A stretch of DNA of 64,000 nt from assembly GCF_033807715.1 (NCBI RefSeq), contig NC_084590.1:1088501-1152500 (forward strand), given 5' to 3'. The translations under genes and the position numbers were made by a program. The notes beneath the pieces were generated by a model. The model saw nothing but the letters and a program-made list of their open reading frames with translations, did no database searches and was not told the origin of the DNA. This stretch comes from Cololabis saira (taxonomy: Eukaryota; Chordata; Actinopteri; Beloniformes; Belonidae). Below, one piece after another: positions 24,153-37,016 of the stretch (position 1 is the first letter of the stretch; each line of letters opens with the position of its first letter).

Positions 24153-25450
24153 GTGGGCAACTGTGGCATAAACCTTTTGGCATTTTCATCCTTCTAATGC
24201 TGCTGGCCGGCATGTTAAAAATATGGATCAGAGAAAAGTGGGTCCACCAAAGTGAGAAAAAGGGGTGTTTGGGAAATCCAAGGATTGCTTATCTGTGCAG
24301 TGTCTTTATCACTCCACCTTATCATCCATCAATCTTCTCTTTTTTACACACCCTCACACTCATACGATTAGGGTCAGACTGGACCAACAAAACCGTATCT
24401 GGTTACAGACTTTCATTTCTTGCTCATAATCCACTATAGTGTTGATAAAATTTCTATTCAAGACATCAAGCGTGTGTTTTCTTCATGCATCTGCGTTCCT
24501 TTCTGCTTCATATACACACACTTTTTCTGTGTCACAGCTCCTTAAGCATGATAATACATTTTTGTGAATGCGCCTGCAAAAACACACACACTCACACACT
24601 CAGTGGACATCTAGCATATGGCTAATGGATTGGATCTTGTGGGTACCATTGTAGAAAGAGGTATGTGTGATAAATGGCTATTTACCCAACATGACAGAGT
24701 TTAATATATGAGTTATACTAATTCTGCTGAAACTCACACCCACCCTATACAGACACACACACGCGTCTTCTTTCTCACACACACTTCATATCCACCCTTA
24801 ACTGCATCAACAGCACATCTCTGCAGATGCATAGAGGTTTTTTGTTTTATTCTTGTTTGTGTCTTATACCTTGACATAACCATTTACAACTCCGTCCAAT
24901 ATTATAAGCCCTTAGCTTTGACTCAACTTTCATCTTTCAGTTTTTGCCAGAAAGATGCTTGATGATGGTCTATGTTGAACTTTCAGCAGTCATGGGTATT
25001 GTGTGTTTCTCTGTTGATTAAGAGGGTTATGAATAAAGATTCCAGAGGTCTGTGTGGCTTGTTTCACATCACTTGTACAAAGACTCAGATGGACTACATT
25101 TTTCTGAAGATAAATGTCAGCAGTCACATGAAATTCAGTTCTGGATCATTGGCTCAATTAGCAACTTTAATTTAGGACAAATTTGTTTCCAGAATGAATC
25201 TAATTCCTTGAATGAGTACATCAAATGTTGATTAAGAATAAATGTTATTTCATCAGTATGAGGTGAACTGCATTATCACGACAGACCCTAAGAGCTATAA
25301 GTTAACACATAAACAGATCAAAAACTGTTCCTCGTCATCTGTCTGGCAGATCTGTAGCTGGGGATGAGAAGCACCTGCAGGAAACACTGTCTGTGAACAA
25401 AGCAAAAAAAAAAGCTGTTCATTGTACCACTACATATTAAAGACACAAAA
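22786..25450. other. Mostly unique AT-rich sequence with two TA arrays
   Basis: (TA)n tracts lie at about 23104-23151 and 24108-24147 (the latter (GT)n then (TA)n). I found no coding exon, RNA gene or transposon terminus. This may be intronic or intergenic sequence upstream of ECEL1. Confidence 0.5.
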
Positions 25451-25451
25451 G

Positions 25452-26016
25452 CCACTTTTGCACTAGTATCGCTTCTCCTCGGTTCTACCCGCCACGGCCC
25501 CATTTTGCGCTTTCGCACTAGGGCTGAGACGGGTAGAGCCGCTCCAAGTCGATACTTTTTTCTGTAACCATTTCAGCGAGGTTCTATAGCAGGCTGAGCC
25601 GGGACTATTTCTGAGGTCACCACCCTCCTCGCCACCGATTGGTCGGGTCAGACGTTTGAATCAGGAAGCGGGAGTCAGAGCGAGAGCGACCCGCGGCGAT
25701 TTAATTATAAAGCGCTAAACGTCTGTTTGGTGATCCAACTCTGAGGTGCAGATGTTCATAAACCTGGTGACTGACAAGAGAATTAAAAAAGGGATGTAGA
25801 CGGGCTGTTTTTTTCTCAGCCACTCGCGGCTCCAGCTGATTTCTCATCAGCGCCGACATGAACAAAGCGGTTGCGCAATCGAGTACGTCACAGCAGCTTC
25901 ACCCCAACCCCACCACTTCTCCCCTGGCAGTGCGAAAACACACAGGGACAAACGGGAAGAGCCGCGACGAGCCGCGCGGAGCCGAGCCGGGCTAAGGTGG
26001 TACTAATGCAAAAGCG
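25452..26016. mobile_element. MITE family P, copy 1
   Basis: It begins gccacttttgcactagtatc and ends tactaatgcaaaagcgcc, an imperfect inverted pair. It shares interior text with the element at 33590-34320, including agcgaaag-type ends, a clamp of agtcagagcgagag, and the sequence around ctgaggtgcagatgttcat. It is non-coding. Confidence 0.65.
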
Positions 26017-27439
26017 CCAATATACTGAGTGTGCAAATAATTATTTCCCATTAAATTAAAAGTAATGCAAAATGAATGCACCTACTATCACTTGTAATAC
26101 CTGTAATGCCCTCAAATGAATTCCCTCTCCGGAAACAATCTTTGTTTACAATTCACTTTGAAACAATACAAATTTCTTCTTTTGAAATCATCCTACCCAT
26201 GTGCATTTTGACTGTGCAAACATCTAACACAAATTAGTTAACGCATGTCATTTGGTGGTTGTCAAGAAGAAGGGCATTTAAGAACTTTCCACTCACTTAT
26301 ATCCACTTCTGTGAGTTGTGTCAGCTCAAAGCCCTCCATAAATGAGGTTATTATCCTGTAATCAATCCTGTTACAGATCCTCCCTGAAAAGCAGGACAGT
26401 TCTCTGAGGGGTTGAGAAAGGAGCCAGCCCCCCGGAGCCTTATCACCGGCCGCCAGAGGCTGCAGCAGAGGGCCATGCATTTGCAAGGGCTACACATTTG
26501 GACACACAGCTCTAGACTCCTGGGATTCTCTTTAGACTTGGACCCGAGAAGAACCTCTTCTGTGAAGTTCTGTTAGAGAGTATTTTAAATGCTACAGTAT
26601 ATGTGATAACCTACATCTCATAGAGAACTATTTATGAATGCAGTTAATTTCTCTTTATGTTCATTTATTAGGGCAGAATAGTCTTTCTAAATAACAATTA
26701 GCGTGAATAGCTCACTCAATCAATTCCCACACCTTTCACAGGCAAGGTCATATTTTTTTCAAGCTTTCTGAGTCGCCAGATTGATTTCTTGACTTTATAA
26801 GTATAGACTAACAGATTCAAGGTTTACACGTTTTTTCCAGATATAATCACTTTGCAAAAAAAAAAAAAAAAACTGTTGTGATTTTAATTGAGAATAGAAG
26901 AAGACATTGCGCTTTTCTCCTAGATTGGAGGTGGTGGAGCCGCAGAGGTGTCCACTCTCAACTTTTAACTGGTTGTGCATTAAGATGCAATTGTTTCTAT
27001 TTCCCAAACACGAATATGCCTTATTGCTTGGTTTTACCTATGCGAAATCATGCGGAGATCACGTCGCTACACAGAATCCTCAAGAACAGGTGGAAGAGGT
27101 TGTGCAAAAAGCTGTGCAATTAAATCATTTACATGAATGAAATTTACAAAGTGCGTCAATCAGTCATTTTCTCCCCGAAAAACCGGATCCACATATGCAG
27201 TTTTATTGATTACCGAAACTTATGGCTCCGTGCATTGAGAACGGAGAGATCCGTGCGAGCCAGCCGAGGATGAGTCTGAGCTCAACTCTGCCTTCTTCCA
27301 CTTTTAACAGAGTTTTCCGTTATTTAAAGTTTTGCCTGCTATAGTTTGCTGCAACATAACCGCAAGTCGACGGAGGAGACGCCTGCACGCGTCTGTAGCC
27401 GCAGCCGAGTGACGAAAACTTGTGTAAAAAAGAGCTTAC
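26017..27439. other. Unique sequence, no gene seen
   Basis: There is no coding pattern. The 26330-26480 stretch (taatcaatcctgttacagat and the GC-rich part after it) is more complex than its surroundings and could be conserved non-coding DNA, but one sequence cannot show that. Confidence 0.4.
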
Positions 27440-27560
27440 CTGTGGTGTTTGGTTCCTAAATCCCCGGTGAGGATGTAGAACTGACGGCTGTTTGGATGAG
27501 AGTGAACGAGGGAGATCCAGACCGCTCAGAGCCCCCGCCCACTCCGCGGGTCGGAACAGA
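27440..27560 (-). other. Candidate non-coding first exon (possibly ECEL1)
   Basis: On the minus strand a GC-rich, CpG-containing block ends at a consensus donor, CACAG|GTAAGC, at 27440/27439. It has no start codon that leads into a long frame. ECEL1 on the same strand has a possible acceptor just upstream of its ATG at 3304. I infer that this may be the untranslated exon 1 with its promoter near 27550-27610; the link is not shown by the sequence. Confidence 0.35.
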
Positions 27561-27610
27561 TGGGGATGTGCGTGGCTTTCTGCGGCGGCTGCAGCTGACA
27601 GTCCCCGGTA

Positions 27611-27856
27611 CGGAGGAGAGACCAGAGGGAGGGAGAGGAGGAGAGAGGAGAGGATAGAGGAGAGGAGGAGAGACCAGAGGGAGGGAGAGGAGGAGAGAGG
27701 AGAGGAGGAGAGAGGAGAGGAGAGGAGAGGAGGAGAGACCAGAGGGAGGGAGAGGAGGAGAGAAGAGAGGAGGAGAGAGGAGAGGATAGAGGAGAGGAGG
27801 AGAGACCAGAGGGGGGAGAGGAGGAGAGAGGAGAGGAGGAGAGAGGAGAGGAGGGG
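27611..27856. repeat. GA-rich minisatellite
   Basis: About 245 bp built of gagaggaggagag-type units with a higher-order unit containing gagaccagagggaggg, repeated about four times. The long serine/leucine/proline-rich and arginine/glutamate-rich open frames in this interval are products of the repeat. Confidence 0.95.
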
Positions 27857-28009
27857 GCAATACTTGGATGGGGAAAAAGTAACACGTACACACGCGTACA
27901 CATACTGTACCACTGGCTCCAACTCATATTCAAATGTATCCACTTTAGTTATCCATCTTACTTAAAACAATATTTGATTCCATATACATCCTCATATTCT
28001 CTCAGAAAC

Positions 28010-28800
28010 TCTCAGCAACCCTTCTTTTTCATTCCTTTGACGTTTAAAGAAATTGGCAGACGTGCTTTTAAGTTTAAAGCCCCATCAGATTGGAACAACC
28101 TACCCATATTTTTTTTTATTTGATTTATTAAATTTTTGTACATGTAAAAAAAAGAAACAACACTCCATGAGAAGTTTAAGAAAACAAAACAACAAAACAA
28201 AGAATTTCATCCTTTAAAACTTGCTGTCTTGATTTACATGTGCCAAAAAAGGAGTAGGAAGAAGTGTAAACTTATTTAGTCCTACCCCCATTCACTGATC
28301 ATTTAACCTGTATTTATAAATATTCACACACTGTACTCACACTGCTAAATAACAGTATTATTATTATTATTATTATTATCAATATGAGAAAAATTAATTC
28401 ATTACTTCTCTTTAAAACCTCACTATTTTCCAACCTCAATAAACCAGTTGCCTCTAGTGGTATTGCCATCTCATTTTATTCAATTTATATATAATGTATC
28501 TATGTCTTCATATATTGTATAATAATGATGATGACAATGACTATTATTATTAATATTGTTGTTCTTGTTGTTATTACTGAGTTATATGCAGTGTTTACTT
28601 GTGTTCTTCAGGTGTGTAGGTCATGGGGACTGGTGTGTGAGTGGGTTTGTGTGTGAGAGCCTTATGTATTATGTATTATGCATGTTGTATGTGACTGTTT
28701 TGTACTGTGTTATATGTTTTATGTTGGACCTCCTCGAAAACGCGATGATTCCTCTCAAAGGGCTATCCATTAATAAAATGTATATCCTTTATATCCTAGT
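28010..28800 (+). mobile_element. LINE 3' end relic, interrupted by a second insertion
   Basis: The segment at 28037-28107 encodes FKEIGRRAFKFKAPSDWNNL, the C-terminal motif of CR1/Rex-like reverse transcriptases. The frame resumes at about 28384 (LFKTSLFSNL). Between them, 28112-28376 is a separate insertion ending in a (TTA)n tail. A LINE-like 3' end (tccattaataaaatg) closes the unit at about 28780. Confidence 0.6.
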
Positions 28801-30173
28801 GCTACACACTCAATCTCAAATGGATATTTTATTCGTAATTTACTTTCCTGAAGCCTAATCATTTTTTCTAATAACTTCCATTATGTTATTAAATGAATGA
28901 AAAGTTGCATTTAGTTTTAATATCTTCAGGTAATATAAGCTTTGTGTAGTATTGAAGTATTGAACTGATTCATGCAATCACGTACAGCGTCATCCTCGTC
29001 AAAATCTTTTTGATTTTGGGCCAAATACAACCAACCGCAGACATTTTGTGCAGTCTGCCCTTCACAGTACATGGGCACATTCCCAATAACCTTAATTGCA
29101 TTTCAAGTTTCTCTCCTATTTTATCAATGCACATTTGACTTAAATTATTCACAGTCCCACCAGCTCAGTTAGAGAACTTCAACTAATTTCTAAATAAGTC
29201 TGTTTCACAGATTGGATCGCAGCGTTTTGCCCTGCGACCAGATCACAAAATCTATTCTAATAAATCTTGTGGTCTAAACAAGCACTAAACATTAGTTATA
29301 AAAACATTAATCTCCATGTAGTCTGGAAGTCACTTGAACCAATCTAATCAAACCAAAAGGATGACTAATATTATGAAAATCATTACTGTTGCTTTGAGAG
29401 AAGGAAAAAGCTCATGAGACCGCTGCTTGGTTTTGGAGACTAAGATCACAACTCCGTCCAGAGCTTTCACAATTGTACATTTAGACGTTTTTGCTAATAA
29501 AAAAAAGAGACGAAAAAAAAGTTGATGTCCTTAAGAGGACTATGAATATACTAAAATAACTCCACCAACAGCTCAGCTCTCCAGTTGATGATGCTATCCG
29601 TCCGTATACGTTTGATTACTGCCAATAAAAAAGTATTATACAGTATTTAGCTGTACATATAGCAGTTATATTGAAAACACCAGTCTCTGAATGGTATATG
29701 CAAATGCAGCAGGCGGGTGGGCGGCCCCTCTACTAAAATGTAGAACTAGCTCAACATTAAAGAGGGACAAGAAGAAAACACACTGAGAGACAGAGAGAAT
29801 ATTTTATAATTAAGTTACAAAGCTCAGCTGTTTTCTGGTTAAATATGAAGCAGCTTCTCATAAAAAATGTAGACTGCAGACATATATTTCTCTGATATTG
29901 TTGATAGGACACTGCAGTGTCTCCAGAAATACCGAATCCACTTCTGTTGTCATTTGGATAAAACATGAAGAGTTACACAATCTGATTTAAGTGCTATCAG
30001 CCATATGTAAACCATGCCATGTTTGCTTTCATAGCAAGAACCAGGCAACGCCTCCTCCTTGATCTTGATTGCTTTTCATCCGTGTACTGACTTCTCCTCA
30101 CAGCTTTCTAGCTTCTCATTTTGTCTCCTCACAATGCATGCAACAATTTTTGTAAAGCCTCATCTAACAAGGG
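28801..30173. other. Unique AT-rich sequence, no gene seen
   Basis: No coding exon, transposon terminus or RNA signature is recognised up to the hAT target duplication at 30174. Confidence 0.5.
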
Positions 30174-31200
30174 GTCAAGACTAGGGGTGGGCGATATGAC
30201 CTAAAATGAATATCACGGTATTTTTCATCTTTTGAACGGTGACGGTATAATATCACAGTATTTTTTGGTACGTTTTGGGAGGAGTAGCCTGTCCTGTCCC
30301 TTTATGTGAATAAGGTTAATATTTTTATAATATAATAAGTAAATGGTAGGTATCCTTATCAAAAAGAGACATGGGAGAGTATTATGCATTCTCAACATAT
30401 TTATTTGGCAAAAAACCTAAAGATCTTACTTAACAGTGTACAACAAAACAAAAATTAGCAGTTTAGTAAGACAAGAACAGTGTAATAATGTGTACTTTTA
30501 CTCCGTGTACAGCTCTGGCAGACACTTCTGGCTAAAAGATTTCCGACCAGGCAGCTGGTATCTTGAGTCCAGAGTGTGAACCACATGTCTGAAGTCATCT
30601 CTCTCCATGGTTTGAATGGGCACCATGTCCTTTGCGATATATAGTGTCTGTCTGTCGTTGTTTTTGTGGGGGTTACGTTCCAAAAAGAACCCGTGATAAG
30701 TGATATCCGCATAGTTGCAACTCTTTTTTTTTTTTACAATTATTATACAAAGCTTCAAATTGCGGAGATCAGCACCGCCTCGCACGTATTTCACTGCTCT
30801 TCTGAGCCGCTGCATCCCGACTCGCGCTTTTTCTTCTAAAGCCTGCGGTACAGGTGTGTTTTTTCGAGAGAAGAACATGGTTATGGGTATTTTTTTGTCA
30901 CTCTTTTTTTCTTCTGGGCAAAAAGATTCTTATAAACCGACATTCATTAATTTTTTCTCCATCTTGAAGTCGGGGATTCGTATTCCGGCAGGTTTAAACA
31001 GCGCTCTGCGCTCCGCTGCCGTCAAAGACCCGCCCTGCTCTACTTCTGATTGGCTAGTGTTAGTTTGGTTGAGCCAGAGCTGCTTTCCTCTCATTCCATT
31101 GGTAGACGAACTCGGTTGACTCAAACTTTTTTTTTCTCTCAAACTTTTTTTTTTTCACGCTGAGAAAAAAAACTCCGTACGCCGGAGATCCGGCACGGTG

Positions 31201-31656
31201 CCGGTGTTGTGCCGGATTCAGCAACCCTGCCGTGAAAAGCACCCCCTCGTCGTACACACTGTTTAGCGTCCAGTTTTGTGTTAATGATTCATGTTTAAAT
31301 GCGCTCATGGATTCCACAATAGTCATACTTTCCCACAATCACAGTCACACATAACAAAAATCGGGTAAATGGTTATTGATGTCATTAATTAATAGCCTGC
31401 TTACTGTGTTGTCTTCCATAATATTTGTAAACATATATAATATAAACTCCTAAGTATGTGTTTGTGTGAGTGTGTATATATAAATATATTGAAGTGTCAG
31501 TGTGTTGTTTTTTTTCTTGGTCTACTTATCATTGAATATAAACTCCTAAGTATGTGTTCATGTGAGTGTGTGGAATGAGAATATAATTTTTGTCATTGTG
31601 TGTACGACGAGGGGGTGTTTTTCACGGCAGGGGTGCTGAATCCGGCACAACACCGG
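31201..31656. mobile_element. MITE with 55-60 bp inverted termini, nested in hAT
   Basis: The left end ccggtgttgtgccggattca ... ccccctcgtcgtacacac is mirrored at 31597-31656 (gtgtgtacgacgaggggg ... gaatccggcacaacaccgg). The interior carries a direct repeat: tataaactcctaagtatgtg at about 31441 and again at about 31538. It is non-coding. Confidence 0.85.
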
Positions 31657-31662
31657 AATACT

Positions 31663-32064
31663 TTAAGCCCTGTATTTCTTACTAATCTTGTCATAAGGTG
31701 TAGCAGCAGTAAACGATGCCTGCAGTGAAAGCTGTGTAGTCTTGGGACCGCTGCTCCGCTGGTGCTGCTCAGCAGCACCAGCAGAGCAGCGGTCCCAGTG
31801 GGACCAGCTGCTGGTCCCACTTGCGCTCGTTTTGGCCCGGGTTGCCTCTTCATATTCACGGGCGTGCGTGTTTTTTAAGTGATGAAACGGGTTGCTTGTG
31901 TTTCCACCTCTTGCTGTCACAACACGGCGGCAAACCTTGCATATCACCGAAGTTTGCTCCGTGTCGGATGATTTAAAACCGAACCAGTTCCAAATAACGG
32001 AGGTGCCTCCTCTTTTTGGAACGAGAGTTTCCTCTCCAACGGCCTCGGTCTCCATTCCACTCAT
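31663..32064 (-). pseudogene. hAT transposase, BED zinc-finger part
   Basis: The 133-residue open frame contains TSVIWNWFGFKSSDTEQTSV, ICKVCRRVVTARGGNTSNPF and HHLKNTHAREYEE. This is a complete BED finger (CxxC with a distal His pair) of the kind that begins hAT transposases and ZBED proteins. After it the frame has a low-complexity stretch from the palindrome at 31744-31796 and ends. The RNase H-like catalytic domain and hAT dimerisation domain are absent, so the element would depend on transposase from elsewhere. Confidence 0.8.
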
Positions 32065-32431
32065 CTCTTTTCAGATAATATGCTACAAGCCCGATCATTT
32101 TTTTATGATGTTTCACCAGTCGTTTCTTTATTGATTGCCCAGGTTAAGTGCTCGTCACGCTAATTTAATGGCCACTCCCTTTTTACCAGCTGCAAAGCTG
32201 ATACAAATATGTTTTATTTTTTTATTTGCAACAAGATATAGCCTATAGTATATAAGGACAGGTATTCAGACCACAGCTGAACGTTTGAAGAAAATTTAAT
32301 GCCTTATTTAGGCTTATTATTTTATAATTGATTTATTACGGTTTTGACGGTATTGCAAAATCCATGTCGTGGCGCAGTGTCACACCGGTGATAACTATGA
32401 CACCGGTGTACCGCCCACCCCTAGTCAAGAC

Positions 32432-33454
32432 TGGTTCTTCCAAACCGCTTGAAAAGGATTATATTGTTTTGAAAGAAATATTACCAGACATACCAATGAA
32501 TGTTTTAGCCTCATTAAAGCTGGGTCTACACACATGGGTTTCCCCTGACCTCCACTTTGCCTTTTTTGTTCTTTCCATTTTATTCAGGTTTTATACAACT
32601 TGATAATCTTGATAAAGCTACAACAACCATGGACTGTTATCATGACCACTGAGGTGTACTTTAAAGCGTAATACCTCTGATGATGAGTTTCAGTTTCAGG
32701 ACATTTCTTCCTCAAGTTTTCCTCAACTCCAAAAATGTCACTGGCGATATTGTTAGAAAAAAACCCTTTTTTGAAGGTGATATCATTATAAATTGCATTC
32801 TCTCCAATCAATATCGCCAGTGTATAGTATTTGAAACTTCTAAACCATACATAAGAGATAAAATAAATGTTTATTTTATAGGTGAGATAAAGTTAAGCAT
32901 TTTATTCTTATGCATCACATAAAAAGCCTGGCATGCTGCTTCTATCAGAAGTAAACATCAATAATAATTATAACAATAATAATGCATCATCTTTTTTATT
33001 GGCTTGAAGTTATTTTATGTATTTCATAACTTCACTGTTCACACTGTTTTAGTATATGTCAATTTATAGGCATTCATCACAGTAAATTTGATTGCATTAA
33101 ACTGCAGATCATTCAGGCTTTGCAGGAAAAAAAGATTTTCATTTAGTTGAATTGCAGACAGCTTTGTGCAGCATGATCTACTCTTCTTAAAGATCTGATT
33201 TCCTCAGCTAATGTATGTTAATCCTGGGCCATTATGTCATACAATACTTTCCCCTCCACCTACGGAGCTTATTTCACAAACAGGCAATGATGATATGGAG
33301 AAATAAAGCAACCTAGGCACACAGGTCTGTAATTTAATTCAGTGAAGCAATATTTTGGGTTCAGCTGTTACTCTGGACACAAGCAGGACACTTGGCAACA
33401 TTATGCCAAAACACTTGGGCTCTACAGACCATCAATCCTTCCATGTTCCTTTGA
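32432..33454. other. Unique AT-rich sequence, no gene seen
   Basis: No coding exon or transposon terminus is recognised. 33160-33240 (ctgatttcctcagctaatgt, taatcctgggcc) is a higher-complexity patch. Confidence 0.45.
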
Positions 33455-34430
33455 TTATCCGAGGTGGGGTCGCGGGGGCAGCTGCCCCAGCAGGGAAGCC
33501 CAGACCTTCCTTTCCCCGGCCACCTCATCCAGCTCATCTGGGAGGATCCCAAGGCGCTTCCAGGACAGCTGAGAGACATATGGCACTTTTCCACTAGTAG
33601 GCTACCTACTCAGCACAGCTCGTCTCGCCTCCACTCGCCTTTCCCTCGTTTGTTTTTAGAAACCCAGATCAGAAGTAGGAGGTTGGAGCAAAGCTGTTGT
33701 GACGTATTTGATTGTGTGATCTAAACTAAGACAACAACACTAAAGCTGTAGAACCTGGAGGAGATGATAGATGTGCTGCTGGGTCTGTGGTTTGTGTTCG
33801 ATATCAAGTTAAAAAATGAAAGTGAGAGAAGCTTCAAGCAGCAAGGTTGAAGCTTTTTTTTCGGCAAGTTTTTTTTCGGCGCTGCTGAAAAGTCAGCTGG
33901 AGCCGCGAGCAGCTATGAAGAGACAGAGCTCCTGGTGGATCTGGTAATTCCTTATCGCCCGTCTAGATCCCTTTTTAATTCTCTCCTCAGCACCAGGTTT
34001 ATGAACATCTGCACCTCAGAGTTGGATCACCAAACAGACTTTTGTGCTGCCATTGCCTGTTGAATAAAATGAAGAAGGCGCCAGCTGCTCTTTCGCTGAT
34101 GTCACATCCTGACTAAGACGTCTGACTCCAACCCCCCGACCAATCGGTGGCCTGTAGTGTGATGATGTCAGATACAGCCGACTCAGCCGCTTAGAACCTC
34201 GGCAGAATAGATACAGAAAAAGTATCAACTCGGCACCTCTCCACCCCTAGTGGAGAAGCGCAAAACCGGGGGCGTGGCGAGTTGAGTCGTGCTGAGTAGG
34301 TACTAGTGGAAAAGCGCCAATATTCCCTCCAGCATGTCCTGGGTGTTGCCTCCCAGTGGGACATGCCCAGAGACCTCACCAGGGAGGGGTCCAGGAAGCA
34401 TCTAGACCCTGAATTGTAATAGGTAAGCCA
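33455..34430 (-). mobile_element. RTE-like LINE C-terminal fragment split by a MITE
   Basis: 33455-33589 and 34321-34430 together give, on the minus strand, the C-terminal end of the same common teleost LINE as at 4880-6722 (proline/arginine-rich end with a repeated TRWRDY-like motif, here degenerate). The MITE at 33590-34320 separates the two parts and is flanked by ATA on both sides. Confidence 0.65.
33590..34320. mobile_element. MITE family P, copy 2, with ATA duplication
   Basis: The termini tggcacttttccactagtag and ctagtggaaaagcgcca are inverted. The flanks read gacATA and ATAttccc; joining them with one ATA restores the LINE text. The interior has matching inverted parts (ctactcagcacagctcgtct / gagtcgtgctgagtagg). 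It is non-coding. Confidence 0.8.
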
Positions 34431-36099
<1,669 letters not shown>

Positions 36100-37016
36100 C
36101 GTCGAGATCTGCTACTTTGTGGTTCTCCAAGCGATCCAAGCGCATAGCACACCTGGAAGTGGCCGACTGACTAACGCTGTGCTTCAAACACAGAGGGAAC
36201 TGCTCTATTCTGGAGCTTCGCAAGGTTTTTGGTATGGGAGCTTCTGGGTCGGACGCAGCTCGTGACCTGCTGAGCCTTCAACAGGGGAATCAGACGGTGG
36301 CTGACTTCTCCATTGACTTTCGCACTCGAGCCCGCCGGAGTGGCTGGAATGAGTCAGCCCTCCGTGACTCCTTCCTCCACAGTCTGGCTGATTACATTAA
36401 ATATGAACTAGTGTCTCACGATCTCCCTCCCACACTGATTTAGCTGGCCATCCGAGTGGACCTCCGTATCCAGGCTCGACGTCATGAGAGGAGACGGGGA
36501 ACAGCCAGTGGGAACCCTCCCGCACGACTACAGGAGACCACCTCAGCTCCTGGTGCTGCCTCCTTTGCTGGAGCCCAGATGGAGGAACCTGAACACATGC
36601 AACTGGGTCACACCAGTCTCTCCCCAGAGGAAAAGGAGCGATGCCGACAGGCTAACCTCTGCCTATATCTGCCTGTGGTCGGGCCGGCCATTTCATCTCT
36701 CGCTGTCCGGAAAAAGCCAGGGCTCACCAGTAGGGGGGGACATACTGGTGAGCCAAACTTCTTCAAAGACTTAGCTACATTCATCGACTCTGGGGCCGAC
36801 GCCAACATCATTGATGAGGAGCTAGCACTTCAGTTGGGCATAGAACGCATTCCCCTCCCTCGTCCGGTCCCAGCTCGCGCCCTCGATGGACACCTCCTGG
36901 GAACTGTCTCCCATCAGACCATCCCGGTACCCATGCTACTCTCAGGCAACCACCATGAGACTGTACAATTCCACATTCTGTTCTCTCCCCGCATTCCTCT
37001 GATTCTGGGGTAAACA
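36100..37016 (+). pseudogene. Ty3/Gypsy gag and protease relic
   Basis: The gag capsid-like part at 36195-36490 reads VFGMGASGSDAARDLLSLQQ then QTVADFSIDFRTRARRSGW and LRDSFLHSLADYIKYELV, with an in-frame TAG at 36441. The aspartic protease at about 36780-37010 shows FIDSGADANIIDEELA (the DSGA active site) and RIPLILG. This matches the sushi-like Ty3/Gypsy lineage known in teleosts. The frame is broken between gag and protease, and no clear LTR flanks it. Confidence 0.8.

Larger units (their letters stand above)
30182..32423. mobile_element. hAT element, 2.24 kb, with 8-bp target duplication
   Basis: The ends taggggtgggcgata and the inverted cgcccacccctа-type end (accgcccacccct, then a) are flanked by the direct 8-bp repeat gtcaagac (30174-30181 and 32424-32431). 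It retains a BED-finger transposase 5' part on the minus strand at 31663-32064. The catalytic and dimerisation parts are missing. A nested MITE lies at 31201-31656, and 30690-30960 shares text with the hAT element at 61013. Confidence 0.88.

Noticed and set aside
27320..27965. Overlapping 130-200 residue frames rich in Ser/Leu/Pro or Arg/Glu
   Set aside because: They are translations of the GA minisatellite at 27611-27856 in several frames; no domain and no codon bias.
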